From JBFHIJ01 sp963678775 (lineage in GTDB: Bacteria > Bacteroidota > Ignavibacteria > Kapaibacteriales > UBA2268), in contig CAXXGR010000002.1 of the NCBI GenBank assembly GCA_963678775.2, forward strand, positions 1,054,001 through 1,118,000: DNA of 64,000 nucleotides, given 5' to 3'. Numbering within the stretch: position 1 is the first letter of the stretch; the number at the start of each line of letters is the position of its first letter. Positions 24,840 to 33,879 of this stretch are shown in pieces. Position numbers and translations under genes: made by a program. Under the pieces are notes generated by a model, which was given only the letters and a program-made list of their open reading frames with translations, searched no databases and was not told the origin of the DNA.

Positions 24840-27194
24840 ATGCGAAGTCTTATATTTATGTTGAGTTTGATTTTTATTATCTCGAATGCTGACGCTAATC
24901 AGACTATTTATGGAATTGTAAAGAGTAAAGATAAGAAATCACCTTTACCAGGAGCTTCTGTGCGAGTTGTCGGTACTCAGCGTGGGACTTATGCTAATAG
25001 AAACGGACTATTTAAGTTACAACTACATAATACCAACAAAGATCTAAGTATTAAATATATCGGCTACAAATCACAAAATATATCTGTAAGCTCTTTGACC
25101 GATACACTCAGAATAGTTTTAGAACCTGAAAGAGTCCTAAGTGGCAAAGCTATCGTCTATGGAGATATAGAACCAAATACCTTGATTGAAAGGGCAATAG
25201 CTAAAAAAAATGAGAACTCTAAAAAAATCAAAACTGTAATGGGGAAACTTCAAACTAAATTATTTATAGATGCAAGTGAAACTGTAGTGCCTTCCGCAGA
25301 TGATAATAGTATGTCTATAACTTTGTCTGCAGATGAGGAGAAGAAAGAGCCTCCAAAAAAGTCACTTATGGAAACGATATCAATTACATACAAGGATTAT
25401 GAAAAAGATATTTATCACTCAAATATACTTTCCAGAAGACAAACAAAAAATGTTCCTGCGCAATTAAACCAAGTTGTCATATCTGAATTTATCAATTTTT
25501 ATGATAATAGAATTGATCTGTTTGAAGCTAAATTAATATCTCCACTTGCTGACGACGCTTTAGATTATTATAATTATAAGATAACTGACAAACAAGTGCT
25601 GGATGGCAAATACATATACTTTGTGGATGTAATCCCTAGCACTAATCTGTATCCGACTTTTGACGGACAAATCCTCATTTCGGAAGGTGACTATAATGTA
25701 GTCGGAGTTGATTTGACACCCAGCAGTCATACCGCTATGAATATTTTTAAGACTTTCAGATTTCAAGAGAAATTTGAGAAATATAATGAAGATATATGGT
25801 ATCCTAATTACTTTCGATATGAAACAAATATAGGAATAGTCTTGCTATCCGGAATTGCCGAAGTGGATATCAATGTGGCTGCTACCAGCATTTATAGCGA
25901 ATTAAAGCTAAACGAAGCTCTTCCGGATTCTATATATGAAGCTTCTCAAAAATATATTACTGTATCGCCTTTAGCAGACAGTACAGATAAAGATTATTGG
26001 CAAGAAAATTCTCTCTTTTCTACTTCTCAGGAAGATGAGAAAATATATGCAGAAATAGACTCAATGGTTGTAGAAAGTGATTCATTAGAGCAGGAGGGTG
26101 ATTTTCGCTATAACATTACTCCTTTCCTTGACTTTAATAGAGCATTTGACGTATCTTATGGTTTGACTCCGTCAGTAACTTATGGTGCCACTTCATTGAC
26201 TGTAGATGGTTATTACAGCACGGGGCTGAAAGATTTTATGACCTCAGTATATTTAAATAATACATATTCAATAGCAGGGATCTCTTTTAATACAGAGATT
26301 GGTTACTATCAGGAAGCAGGGACTTTTTCGGATGACAAATCTTCGCCAAGGTTACTAAATACCTTCCAAACAGGCTTATTTGCGAGGGATTACTATGACT
26401 ATTTCAGAGAAAATGCTTTCAAAATAAAACTTGATATGAAATATCAGCAGATGCAACTTGGTATTGCTTTTGCACAGAGTAATCAGGAAAGTGTCGGAGT
26501 TAACACTTCTCAATATGCTTTTGGAGATTATAACTGGCGAGAAAACCCCAAAATTACAAGTACTGAGTTTCAGACCTTAAATTACAATCTGTCATTTGGT
26601 AGCAAAGGATTATTCGGTATTGGAGCAACTCCTTATTATTTAGGAGTATATGGTGTATTAGGAAAAGATAAAGACCAAGATAGGACTTTTAATACTTGGC
26701 ATGCAGAAGCAAAAGCTACCATTCCTCTTTTTGAGACAGGATATACTCCAATTGAATTTTCTGTTGCTGCCCAAGCAGCCATTGCATCCGACGAAACGCC
26801 GGCTCAGTATCAACTGCGTCTCCAAAATAATATTGGGTTGCAGAAAAGTATGTTAGGTCTATATTCTGCTCCATTGGCATATTATGGTGGGAGTGAGTTA
26901 TATAGTAGTACCGTTTCCTTAAATTTTTCAGATTTCTTATGGAGAGCTATCGGCTTGCCTGTATATAATGGGCGAGGCTTAAATTTGTCTTTTATAGGGT
27001 CAGCAGTTTATACATATACAAATAGTAATAGTTATTACGTTTCTACAGGAGATAAGGGATATCTGGAAGCCGGTTTTCACATTGGTAGAATTCCATCTTT
27101 GTTCTCTGACGTAATATTTTTTGGATTTGATTTCAGAAAACAAATTGATGGTAGCAATACCGGGTGGGGGATAAGCGTTTCTGCACCTTTCTAA
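24840..27194 (+). CDS. DUF5686 / carboxypeptidase-regulatory-like outer-membrane protein
   Basis: 784 aa. A signal peptide (cut near ADANQ) is followed by a carboxypeptidase-regulatory-like beta domain (residues about 22-100: IYGIVKSKDKKSPLPGASVR, GTYANRNGLFKL, YIGYKSQNIS). The remainder fits DUF5686: LIERAIAKKNENSKKIKTV, VDVIPSTNLYPTFDGQILIS and a C-terminal beta-barrel ending GWGISVSAPF. The family is common in Bacteroidota and has no settled function. It is transcribed alone, divergent from the barrel trio. Confidence 0.88.
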   Translation: MRSLIFMLSLIFIISNADANQTIYGIVKSKDKKSPLPGASVRVVGTQRGTYANRNGLFKLQLHNTNKDLSIKYIGYKSQNISVSSLTDTLRIVLEPERVLSGKAIVYGDIEPNTLIERAIAKKNENSKKIKTVMGKLQTKLFIDASETVVPSADDNSMSITLSADEEKKEPPKKSLMETISITYKDYEKDIYHSNILSRRQTKNVPAQLNQVVISEFINFYDNRIDLFEAKLISPLADDALDYYNYKITDKQVLDGKYIYFVDVIPSTNLYPTFDGQILISEGDYNVVGVDLTPSSHTAMNIFKTFRFQEKFEKYNEDIWYPNYFRYETNIGIVLLSGIAEVDINVAATSIYSELKLNEALPDSIYEASQKYITVSPLADSTDKDYWQENSLFSTSQEDEKIYAEIDSMVVESDSLEQEGDFRYNITPFLDFNRAFDVSYGLTPSVTYGATSLTVDGYYSTGLKDFMTSVYLNNTYSIAGISFNTEIGYYQEAGTFSDDKSSPRLLNTFQTGLFARDYYDYFRENAFKIKLDMKYQQMQLGIAFAQSNQESVGVNTSQYAFGDYNWRENPKITSTEFQTLNYNLSFGSKGLFGIGATPYYLGVYGVLGKDKDQDRTFNTWHAEAKATIPLFETGYTPIEFSVAAQAAIASDETPAQYQLRLQNNIGLQKSMLGLYSAPLAYYGGSELYSSTVSLNFSDFLWRAIGLPVYNGRGLNLSFIGSAVYTYTNSNSYYVSTGDKGYLEAGFHIGRIPSLFSDVIFFGFDFRKQIDGSNTGWGISVSAPF

Positions 27195-27263
27195 ATAAAT
27201 CAAAACATTATCTGAACAATGTTTATATTTGATTTTTGGAATAAAGTAAGGAATCTAAAATAC

Positions 27264-27656
27264 ATGTTTAAGCGAATACTATTTATAGTGATAGGATTAG
27301 TTGTTGCGGCGGCAGTTGTATCAGTGATAGAGGCTTTGTCGCATCAAATATATCCACTCCCTGATGGAATTGGGTATGAAGATATCGATGCTTTGAAGGA
27401 ATATATACAAAATGATTTGCCTGTGGGGGCTATGTTGTTAGTAATTCTTGCTCATGCTGTGGGTACTTTTGCAGGGAGTTTTACTGCTACAAAACTGTCA
27501 AAAGGCAAAGCATCAGCCGGTATTATAGTTGGAATGGTAATGATGATATTTGGGCTGATAACTCTATTTACTTTACCGCATCCACTTTGGATGTCAGTTT
27601 TAGATCTTGCCGTATATTTGCCAGCGGCATACTTTGGTGTAAAAGCGACTAAATAA
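27264..27656 (+). CDS. Small integral membrane protein, four predicted helices
   Basis: 130 aa from ATG 27264; an ORF from 27219 adds 15 residues of doubtful value, and TAAGGA lies about 13 bases before the chosen ATG. Four hydrophobic segments are visible: ILFIVIGLVVAAAVVSVI, AMLLVILAHAVGTFAG, AGIIVGMVMMIFGLITLF and SVLDLAVYLPAAYFG. No family is recognised. It lies between the DUF5686 gene and the DUF2147 gene, all on the same strand. Confidence 0.7.
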   Translation: MFKRILFIVIGLVVAAAVVSVIEALSHQIYPLPDGIGYEDIDALKEYIQNDLPVGAMLLVILAHAVGTFAGSFTATKLSKGKASAGIIVGMVMMIFGLITLFTLPHPLWMSVLDLAVYLPAAYFGVKATK

Positions 27657-27682
27657 AAATATATTTAAAATAGGAGAGATTA

Positions 27683-28120
27683 ATGCTGAAATCTATATTT
27701 ATAATGTTGCTTGTTTTTGCAAGCACACTTTTTGCAGCTGATGAAAAAGACGCTGTCTTAGGCACTTGGCTTGTAGAAACTACAGATGCTAAAGTTGAAA
27801 TTTACAAAGAAGGTGATACATACTCCGGGAAAATAGTTTGGATTAAAGAGCCAAAAGATGCTCAGGGTAAAGACAAAACTGATAAAAAAAATCCTGATGA
27901 AGATAAGCAAAGTCGCAAGATTATGGGGCTAAAACTATTGTGGGATTTTGTCTATGACGAAGATAATGTCTGGGAAGATGGAGAGATTTATGATGCTAAG
28001 AGCGGCAAAACATATTCATGCAAAATGACACTTAGCGAAGACGGTAAGACTTTGGAAGTGCGAGGTTATATTGGTTTTTCACTTCTTGGCAGAACAACTG
28101 TGTGGACTAGAGTAAAGTAA
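27683..28120 (+). CDS. DUF2147 secreted protein
   Basis: 145 aa. A signal peptide (MLKSIFIMLLVFASTLFA) precedes a DUF2147-type domain: GTWLVETTDAKVEIYKEGD, YSGKIVWIKEPKD, LWDFVYDEDNVWEDGEIYD and LEVRGYIGFSLLGRTTVWTR. The family is predicted to form a lipocalin-like barrel and its role is unknown. AGGAGAG stands 7 bases before the ATG. A terminator follows. Confidence 0.88.
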   Translation: MLKSIFIMLLVFASTLFAADEKDAVLGTWLVETTDAKVEIYKEGDTYSGKIVWIKEPKDAQGKDKTDKKNPDEDKQSRKIMGLKLLWDFVYDEDNVWEDGEIYDAKSGKTYSCKMTLSEDGKTLEVRGYIGFSLLGRTTVWTRVK

Positions 28121-28146
28121 GAGAACAGATAGATGTAATATGACGG

Positions 28147-28184
28147 AAAAAGGGTTTGCCTAAAATAATAGACAAACCCTTTTG
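28147..28184. terminator. Intrinsic terminator between convergent genes
   Basis: Perfect 11-bp stem 28148-28158 with 28173-28183 around a 14-base loop. The A-rich left arm and T-rich right arm make it usable for both the DUF2147 gene and tpx, which converge on it. Confidence 0.9.
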
Positions 28185-28205
28185 TATTAAATTTTAATTG
28201 CAATA

Positions 28206-28709
28206 TTACTTGATAGCTTTCAAAGCTTCTGTGTAGTTTGGTTCTTGAGCGATTTCAGGAACCTGCTCTTTATAAACTACGTTACCTTCTTCGTTAAGAA
28301 CAACAACTGCCCTTGACATTAGGCCAGCCAAAGGACCATCAACAATACCAACGCCATAAGCTTTGCTAAAGTCAGCATCTTCTCTTAATTCAGTAACAGA
28401 TACTACATTTTTTAAACCTTCAGTAGCGCAGAATCTTTGGTGTGCAAAAGGAAGATCTTTTGAAACGCAAAGAACTACTGTGTTTTCTAATTTATCTGCT
28501 TCTGCATTAAATTTTCTAACAGAAGTAGCACAAACAGGTGTGTCTAAAGAAGGGAAAATATTTAAAACAACTTTTTTACCTTTATAAGCATCTAATGTTA
28601 CGTCAGCAAGTTCTGATGTAGTTAATTTAAATTCCGGTGCTTTAGTTCCAACTTGAGGTAATTCGCCAACTGTATTGATAGGGTTGCCTTGTAATGTAAT
28701 CTTAGCCAT
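28206..28709 (-). CDS. tpx: Thiol peroxidase
   Basis: 167 aa. A 2-Cys peroxiredoxin of the Tpx type, reducing hydrogen and organic peroxides with thioredoxin. The peroxidatic cysteine is C60 in PSLDTPVCATSVR; the resolving cysteine is C94 in HQRFCATEG. The C-terminal SRAVVVLNEEGNVVYKEQVP is typical. A GGAGAGAT ribosome site precedes the ATG. It is monocistronic. Confidence 0.97.
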   Translation of the reverse strand: MAKITLQGNPINTVGELPQVGTKAPEFKLTTSELADVTLDAYKGKKVVLNIFPSLDTPVCATSVRKFNAEADKLENTVVLCVSKDLPFAHQRFCATEGLKNVVSVTELREDADFSKAYGVGIVDGPLAGLMSRAVVVLNEEGNVVYKEQVPEIAQEPNYTEALKAIK

Positions 28710-28757
28710 GATATCTCTCCGATTAAAAATATTAAGTATTTATTTCTTCAGTCAGTG

Positions 28758-28763
28758 ATTATA
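28758..28763 (-). promoter_or_regulatory. Candidate -10 element of tpx
   Basis: On the minus strand this reads TATAAT, about 49 bases upstream of the tpx start codon. Just upstream of it are two 6-base arms (ATATGT and ACATAT) separated by three bases, which could be an operator. No convincing -35 element is seen, so this is a tentative call. Confidence 0.3.
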
Positions 28764-28927
28764 ACGAAATATGTATAACATATATTTTAGGTTTGCCTCA
28801 AAAAAACAGTATATATTTGAAAAAACCATAGAGAAGCGTAAATGGGAGCTGTCTCTTAGAACAAAGTAATTTTCTATCGGAATTTTGGATTAAACAGGAA
28901 TATGGATTGTATCTTGTAATACATACC

Positions 28928-28985
28928 AGAAAAGGAGCTAAATCTAAATTTTGTTGGTTCAATTATTAGATTCAACTCCTTTTCT
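28928..28985. repeat. Imperfect inverted repeat downstream of mraY
   Basis: Positions 28928-28937 pair perfectly with 28976-28985 (10 bp), with further partial pairing inside. It lies in the 294-base gap between the ends of tpx's promoter region and mraY, about 20 bases after the mraY stop on the minus strand. No T-run follows on the minus strand, so it is either a weak terminator or a transcript-stabilising hairpin. Confidence 0.5.
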
Positions 28986-29003
28986 AATCTAAGCACAAAA
29001 ATT

Positions 29004-30131
29004 TTAGCGCAGTTTGAAAGTAGAGATAGCAATGATAGCCAATAGCACCGCTACAATATAAAATCTGTTTACTATTTTAGCTTCATGTACGCCGGCTTTC
29101 TCAAAATGGTGATGCAAGGGTGCCATGTTAAAAATGCGTCTGCCTTCACCATACTTCTTTTTAGTATACTTGAAGTAACTAACCTGAAGTATAACAGAAA
29201 TCGCCTCAGCGAAGAATATGCCGCCTAAAACAGGCAATAAAAACTCTTTCTTGATAAGAATTGAAAGTCCGCCGATAGCTCCACCCAAAGCTAAAGATCC
29301 GGTGTCTCCCATAAATATCTGCGCAGGGTAAGCATTAAACCATAAAAAGCCTAAGGATGCTCCTACCAGTGCTGCAGTAAAAATAGTAAGTTCGCCACTG
29401 CCGGGTTGGAAAATGATATTGAAATACTCGGCATAAGTTGCATTCCCTGAGAAATAGCTCATAGTTGCAAATGCAAGACCTGCTATCCCGACTGTGCCTA
29501 TGGAAAGTCCGTCAAGCCCGTCAGTTAGGTTGACTGCATTAGATGTAGCAGTGATAATAAAAATAACTAATGGTATATAGAGCAAGCCAAAGTCTACGTT
29601 CCAGTTTTTATAAAAAGGAACAGTGGTCAGTGTATTTATCTTTTCGAATCCCGTAGGAAATAAGTCGGGGAAGAAATAAATAGTTGCACCTACTATCAGA
29701 CCGATACCTACCTGGCCGACAATCTTGTACCTGCCAATAAGCCCTTTGGGTAATTTTTTGATTACTTTGAGATAGTCATCTAAAAAGCCCACAGCTCCTA
29801 ACCATGCAGTGGTTAGTACAATTAGAATAATGTACATGTTCAGATTTGACCAGAGCAAAGTAGGCACAAGTAGTGCAAGAAGAACTATCAGCCCTCCCAT
29901 AGTAGGCGTGCCTGCCTTCAAGGAGTGATTGCCTACTTTTTGTAGTTCTTTCTTTGCCTGTTCGCCGATTTGTTTACTTTGCAGACGTTTGATGATTGCA
30001 GGACCGAAAAAGAAACTAATCAGAAGCGCGGTTACTGCCGCCGCAGCAGCTCTGAATGAAATATATTGAAACACACCGAACCCCGGTGGGTCAAACATTT
30101 CATTGATCCATTTGAATAGGTAGTATAACAT
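29004..30131 (-). CDS. mraY: Phospho-N-acetylmuramoyl-pentapeptide transferase
   Basis: 375 aa. MraY makes lipid I by transferring phospho-MurNAc-pentapeptide to undecaprenyl phosphate in the inner membrane. About ten hydrophobic helices are visible. Signatures: GTPTMGGLIVLLALL near residues 76-90, GFLDDYLKV near 135, NAVNLTDGLDGLSIG near 200-214, FNAYPAQIFMGDTGSLALGG near 265-284 and APLHHHFEKAG near 340. It stands alone here, with no mur, ftsW or ftsZ genes beside it. Confidence 0.97.
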   Translation of the reverse strand: MLYYLFKWINEMFDPPGFGVFQYISFRAAAAAVTALLISFFFGPAIIKRLQSKQIGEQAKKELQKVGNHSLKAGTPTMGGLIVLLALLVPTLLWSNLNMYIILIVLTTAWLGAVGFLDDYLKVIKKLPKGLIGRYKIVGQVGIGLIVGATIYFFPDLFPTGFEKINTLTTVPFYKNWNVDFGLLYIPLVIFIITATSNAVNLTDGLDGLSIGTVGIAGLAFATMSYFSGNATYAEYFNIIFQPGSGELTIFTAALVGASLGFLWFNAYPAQIFMGDTGSLALGGAIGGLSILIKKEFLLPVLGGIFFAEAISVILQVSYFKYTKKKYGEGRRIFNMAPLHHHFEKAGVHEAKIVNRFYIVAVLLAIIAISTFKLR

Positions 30132-30258
30132 ATTTTAAAAGAAGGGTTGTGAATAATATGCTGCATTCTAAAGACAAAAGTAAGCATATTTTAGGAGCTT
30201 TAAAAATATAAATTTAAAAAGTTTCACTTATGGACATAAGTAAAAATATAGTTTACTC

Positions 30259-30284
30259 AAGGTCAAGTTGTAAAGCTTGACCTT
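30259..30284. terminator. Hairpin after the M16 peptidase gene
   Basis: Perfect 9-bp stem 30259-30267 with 30276-30284, extendable to 13 bp with one mismatch. It is 20 bases beyond the stop of the minus-strand M16 gene. There is no strong T-run, so termination strength is uncertain. Confidence 0.5.
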
Positions 30285-30303
30285 AAGTATAGCGTTTAAG
30301 TTT

Positions 30304-31590
30304 CTAAATCTGCTTCTTAATTCTTTCTAAGTCACCGCAAAGTACGACTGTTTTTTTTATATTTCCGAAAAGCTCTGCCTGTAGCGGTAGTAATATTTCG
30401 GGTGTGGCAGTGCTGATCTTTGTTACTAAATTTTTATGATGGTCTATAGGCAAGTCATAAATTTTAGTAGTTCTGATTAAAGAAGCTGCCTGCTGCGGAG
30501 TTTCTGTAGAGCGTAGGAATATTCCTAAAATATACCTTTGCGCTTGTAATAACTCTTCCTGAGGTATTGGATTATTTGCGATTATATCAATTTGTTTATC
30601 TATTTCTTCTAAAGTTTCCTTTACTTTGTCGGCGTTGATATCTGAGGAAATATAGAAAGCCGACGCAGCTTTTCTGTTTTCGATTGTAGAATGCAGTCCG
30701 TAAGTATATCCCTTTTCTTCGCGGATTATTTTATTTAATCTTGACAGAAAGTACCCGCCGAGTATAGTATTTATCAGTTGCAAGTAAGGGTAATGTTCAT
30801 CTTTTCTGCTTATAGTCGGGAAGCCGTATCTGATGGTAACCTGAGGTGCTTCCTTTTTCTCAACTAAAATAGGCTCGTCAGTGAAATTATAACTGACAGG
30901 ATGGATAGTCGGTACTTTATCAGGGTTAGCTGCGTTAGATAATATATTTTCCATTTGGGCTAATATTCGGTCTTTATCAAAATTCCCTGCTATAAATACA
31001 GTCATTTTAGACTTTAATAAATTCTTATGCCAATCTATACAATCATCTCTGCTGATAGATCCTACATTTTCGATAGAGCCTATTCGCGATCTGCCGTATG
31101 GGTGTGATTTATAAAGGCTGCTGTTAAAAGCAACTTGAGCAAGGAAGCTTGGATTTACCAAGTCTTGCTCTATAGATGAAACAGTTTTAGCTTTTAGAAA
31201 ATCTAACTCTTTTTGTTCAAACATTGGATTAATGAGGATATCGCCTAATATATCCAAGCCACTTTCTATAAACTGCGGCATCCCGGTAAGATTGAATGAA
31301 ACTTCATCCCATAAGCCTGAGCATGAGAGGTTAAGCCCCATATTCTCTAATTTTCTATTGATGGCAGATGCCGGATAATTCTTAGTGCTTCTCTGCATTA
31401 GTTTTGCAGCAAATGCAGCAGTTCCCGGATGTTTATCGAAATAGGCACCTGCAGGAGCAATTATATTTATAGTGGTAATCGTTTGATTAGTATCGTTTAT
31501 TAGGTAATACTCAGTTCCATTTTTAAAAGTCCCGGACTCAAAAACAGGGATATCAAAAACAATTTCTTTATCAGAAAATGGAGGTTTCAT
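30304..31590 (-). CDS. M16-family peptidase-like protein lacking the zinc motif
   Basis: 428 aa from ATG 31590 (MKPPFSDKE); an upstream ATG at 31653 adds 21 doubtful residues. The layout is that of a single M16 half-pair: N-terminal domain with INIIAPAGAYFDKHPGTAAF, then MTVFIAGNFDKDRI, VTIRYGFPTISRKDEHYPYL, LGGYFLSRLNKIIREEKGYTYGL-type segment and a C-terminal helical part. The inverted zinc motif HxxEH is replaced by AFAAKLM at about residues 59-65, so no metal site is possible there. The R/Y substrate-binding segment (EEKGYTYG) is kept. Such inactive subunits normally pair with an active M16 partner, which is not adjacent. Confidence 0.88.
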   Translation of the reverse strand: MKPPFSDKEIVFDIPVFESGTFKNGTEYYLINDTNQTITTINIIAPAGAYFDKHPGTAAFAAKLMQRSTKNYPASAINRKLENMGLNLSCSGLWDEVSFNLTGMPQFIESGLDILGDILINPMFEQKELDFLKAKTVSSIEQDLVNPSFLAQVAFNSSLYKSHPYGRSRIGSIENVGSISRDDCIDWHKNLLKSKMTVFIAGNFDKDRILAQMENILSNAANPDKVPTIHPVSYNFTDEPILVEKKEAPQVTIRYGFPTISRKDEHYPYLQLINTILGGYFLSRLNKIIREEKGYTYGLHSTIENRKAASAFYISSDINADKVKETLEEIDKQIDIIANNPIPQEELLQAQRYILGIFLRSTETPQQAASLIRTTKIYDLPIDHHKNLVTKISTATPEILLPLQAELFGNIKKTVVLCGDLERIKKQI

Positions 31591-31705
31591 AAAGATATTT
31601 ACTCGGATTGGATGTAAAAAAGACAAAGATAAATATATAAATGCCACTCTCAAAATATATTAATCTTTTTATTTTGAGAATGGCAAGTTGAAATCGAAAT
31701 ATTAG

Positions 31706-32125
31706 TTATGGTCTTTTTAATTCTACTTTATAGGATACATCAGCTCCTGCAAGTTTCATCATAGCAGATGCGCCGCAGTATTTATCCTGCGACAGTTCCA
31801 CAGCTCTTTCCAAATCATTTAGCTCAGCGTCCGGGCTAACTAAAGTATATTTCAACACGATAGTCTTAAAAACTTTAGGGTGCTCTTCAGTTCTTTCGCC
31901 TTCTATGTCAATCTGTAAATCATTAATCGTTTTTCTTTTTTTGCGTAAGATGCTAATAGTATCCATAAACGAGCAAGCGGCAACGGACTGAAGCATTATT
32001 TCCATAGGAGTGGCTGCAGTGTCTTCGCCACCGACTTTAGGACTGGTATCAAAAATAGTTTCCAAACCTTTTTCATTAGTTCCGATAATGCGCATATTGC
32101 GGTCAAGTTTCAAATTTGCTTTCAT
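31706..32125 (-). CDS. OsmC-family protein
   Basis: 139 aa. OsmC/YhfA-type proteins are small dimeric thiol-dependent peroxide reductases or related enzymes. The two reactive cysteines are C51 (SVAACSFMD) and C117 (DKYCGASAMM). The family signature GGEDTAATPMEIMLQSVAAC spans residues 32-51. It is cytoplasmic, with no signal peptide. It lies between the M16 gene and a secreted protein gene, on the same strand. Confidence 0.92.
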   Translation of the reverse strand: MKANLKLDRNMRIIGTNEKGLETIFDTSPKVGGEDTAATPMEIMLQSVAACSFMDTISILRKKRKTINDLQIDIEGERTEEHPKVFKTIVLKYTLVSPDAELNDLERAVELSQDKYCGASAMMKLAGADVSYKVELKRP

Positions 32126-32210
32126 AATTATCCTTTGTAAAATAATATATAGTACTGATTCTCTATACGAACAAGATTAGCTATTACTGTATATAATCAG
32201 TAAAAGCTAT

Positions 32211-32750
32211 TTAGTCAAGCTTGATAAGAGTGTACTGCTGCACTAATGTTTCCGCATTTTTGATAGTAAAGTTATACAGTAATAGAGAAAATTTATCTTC
32301 TCTTTCCCATTTTAGTACTACTTTGAAACGGTTCCCGTGTTCGTCGTGCGCATTAGTTAAAAAAGAAAAAGACTTAGCATCTGCGTTATAATCACCAGTG
32401 CCGTAATAAGGATAAGTCATTGCAGAATTTTTAGAATAAAGGACATATTTATTGCTTATACAATCATAAGCAAAAGTCCAAATCATTTTCAAGTCAGAGT
32501 CTTTTGTGGATAAGTCAAAGACCATATTTAAATAACTACCTTTAAATTCTGTTGAGATATTAGCTTTGCCTGTTATGGAGCTATTTAAATTATGTGCAAG
32601 GTCAAAACCGTTGTATATAATTTTCCAATTCCCTGTAAAATCCTGAAATGTTTTTTGCTGCTTTCCGGTTTGAAATTTTGGATCTTCTTGTGCTAAAGCT
32701 ACAGAACAGGTTACCAGTAGTACGAATAAATATATGATAGCTGTTTTCAT
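32211..32750 (-). CDS. Secreted protein of unknown function (DUF1579-like)
   Basis: 179 aa with a signal peptide (MKTAIIYLFVLLVTCSVALA). The mature part has a lipocalin-like strand pattern: FTGNWKIIYNGFDLAHN, LKMIWTFAYDCISNKYVLYS, GTGDYNADAKSFSFLTN, RFKVVLKWEREDKFSLLLYN. This spacing resembles DUF1579 proteins but is not conclusive. Its start overlaps the stop of the upstream permease gene by one base (TAATG), so the two are translationally coupled. Confidence 0.72.
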   Translation of the reverse strand: MKTAIIYLFVLLVTCSVALAQEDPKFQTGKQQKTFQDFTGNWKIIYNGFDLAHNLNSSITGKANISTEFKGSYLNMVFDLSTKDSDLKMIWTFAYDCISNKYVLYSKNSAMTYPYYGTGDYNADAKSFSFLTNAHDEHGNRFKVVLKWEREDKFSLLLYNFTIKNAETLVQQYTLIKLD

Positions 32751-33817
32751 TATTTTTTGTCATCCACGTTTTGTTTAATAATATTATCGTCAGGAGTTTC
32801 CATCATTCGGGCAACAAAATTGAGCGAATTTGTTTGTTCAAATATAATTTTGAGTATAACCATCAGAGGTACAGATAACATCATGCCCGTTATTCCCCAT
32901 ATATATCCCCAAAAAACTAGTCCAAACAGCACAGTAAGAGTATTTAATTTAAGCCTATTGCCCATGATAAGAGGCTCTATCAAATTGCCAACAATTGCTT
33001 GTATGGCAGTTAGCAGAAGAGTTAAGAACAAAATTGCATTTAAAGAATCTAACTCAATAATACCCATTAAAATTGGAGGGATAGTAGCTACTATCGAACC
33101 AATAGATGGAATGAAATTTAAAATAAAAGCAATAAACCCCCAAAAAAGCGGGAATTTAATATCAAATAAATAACAAACACCTGTAACCAAGCCACCTGTA
33201 AAGAGGCTAATCATCGTTTTCCAAAGCATATATGAAATAATAGACTTTTGCATCTGCATATACCTTTTGAAAGCTCTGTCGCCATTTGACCCTGCTACAT
33301 ATCTGATATATTTTTCTGTAGAAGCCATGCCTGCAAGCAGCACTATGTAATATAGAGCAAACATAAAGAATGAACTTGTAAAAGAGCCTAAACCTTTTAC
33401 GACGCTGCTGATTAATGCAGATACTCGCTCTGCACTAAGCATCGATTCTAACTCTGAAACGAAACTTGCCTGAGAAAAATCATTACCGGAAATGTCATTT
33501 AGCCAGATAATGGACGCTTGGAATTTTGCTTGCAGCTTAGCCAGTAAATAATCTTGTTGAATAGCAATAGCGTCGACTGTCTCAATAAAAATATTTGCGA
33601 TACCATAGAGGACCGCTAATGTTATAATAGAGATAATCGGTAAGATAATAAAATTAGGAATTTTCTTTTTGCTTAAAAATACTATCAATGGAGAAAAAAG
33701 TGAAGCCATTAAAAATGCAATAGCTAATGGCAACAACAGTGACGACAATACAGAAAGCAAGTAAAAAATCAAGACAAAAAGAAATACCATTAAAATATTT
33801 TTAGAAGTATTGTCCAT
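32750..33817 (-). CDS. AI-2E-family transporter (YdiK/TqsA-like permease)
   Basis: 355 aa. Membrane protein with about eight hydrophobic segments: a first cluster (ILMVFLFVLIFYLLSVLSSL, LAIAFLMASLFSP), a middle loop, then FMFALYYIVLLAGM and a C-terminal block with GFIAFILNFIPSIGSIVATI and LIEPLIMGNRLKLNTLTVLF, which is the family signature. Substrates vary and include autoinducer-2 export and ions; the substrate here is unknown. Confidence 0.9.
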   Translation of the reverse strand: MDNTSKNILMVFLFVLIFYLLSVLSSLLLPLAIAFLMASLFSPLIVFLSKKKIPNFIILPIISIITLAVLYGIANIFIETVDAIAIQQDYLLAKLQAKFQASIIWLNDISGNDFSQASFVSELESMLSAERVSALISSVVKGLGSFTSSFFMFALYYIVLLAGMASTEKYIRYVAGSNGDRAFKRYMQMQKSIISYMLWKTMISLFTGGLVTGVCYLFDIKFPLFWGFIAFILNFIPSIGSIVATIPPILMGIIELDSLNAILFLTLLLTAIQAIVGNLIEPLIMGNRLKLNTLTVLFGLVFWGYIWGITGMMLSVPLMVILKIIFEQTNSLNFVARMMETPDDNIIKQNVDDKK

Positions 33818-33879
33818 TATTTTCCTAATTGGTATTAATATAGGTGATTATTTATGCTCCTATCAAAAAAGAGACCAAC

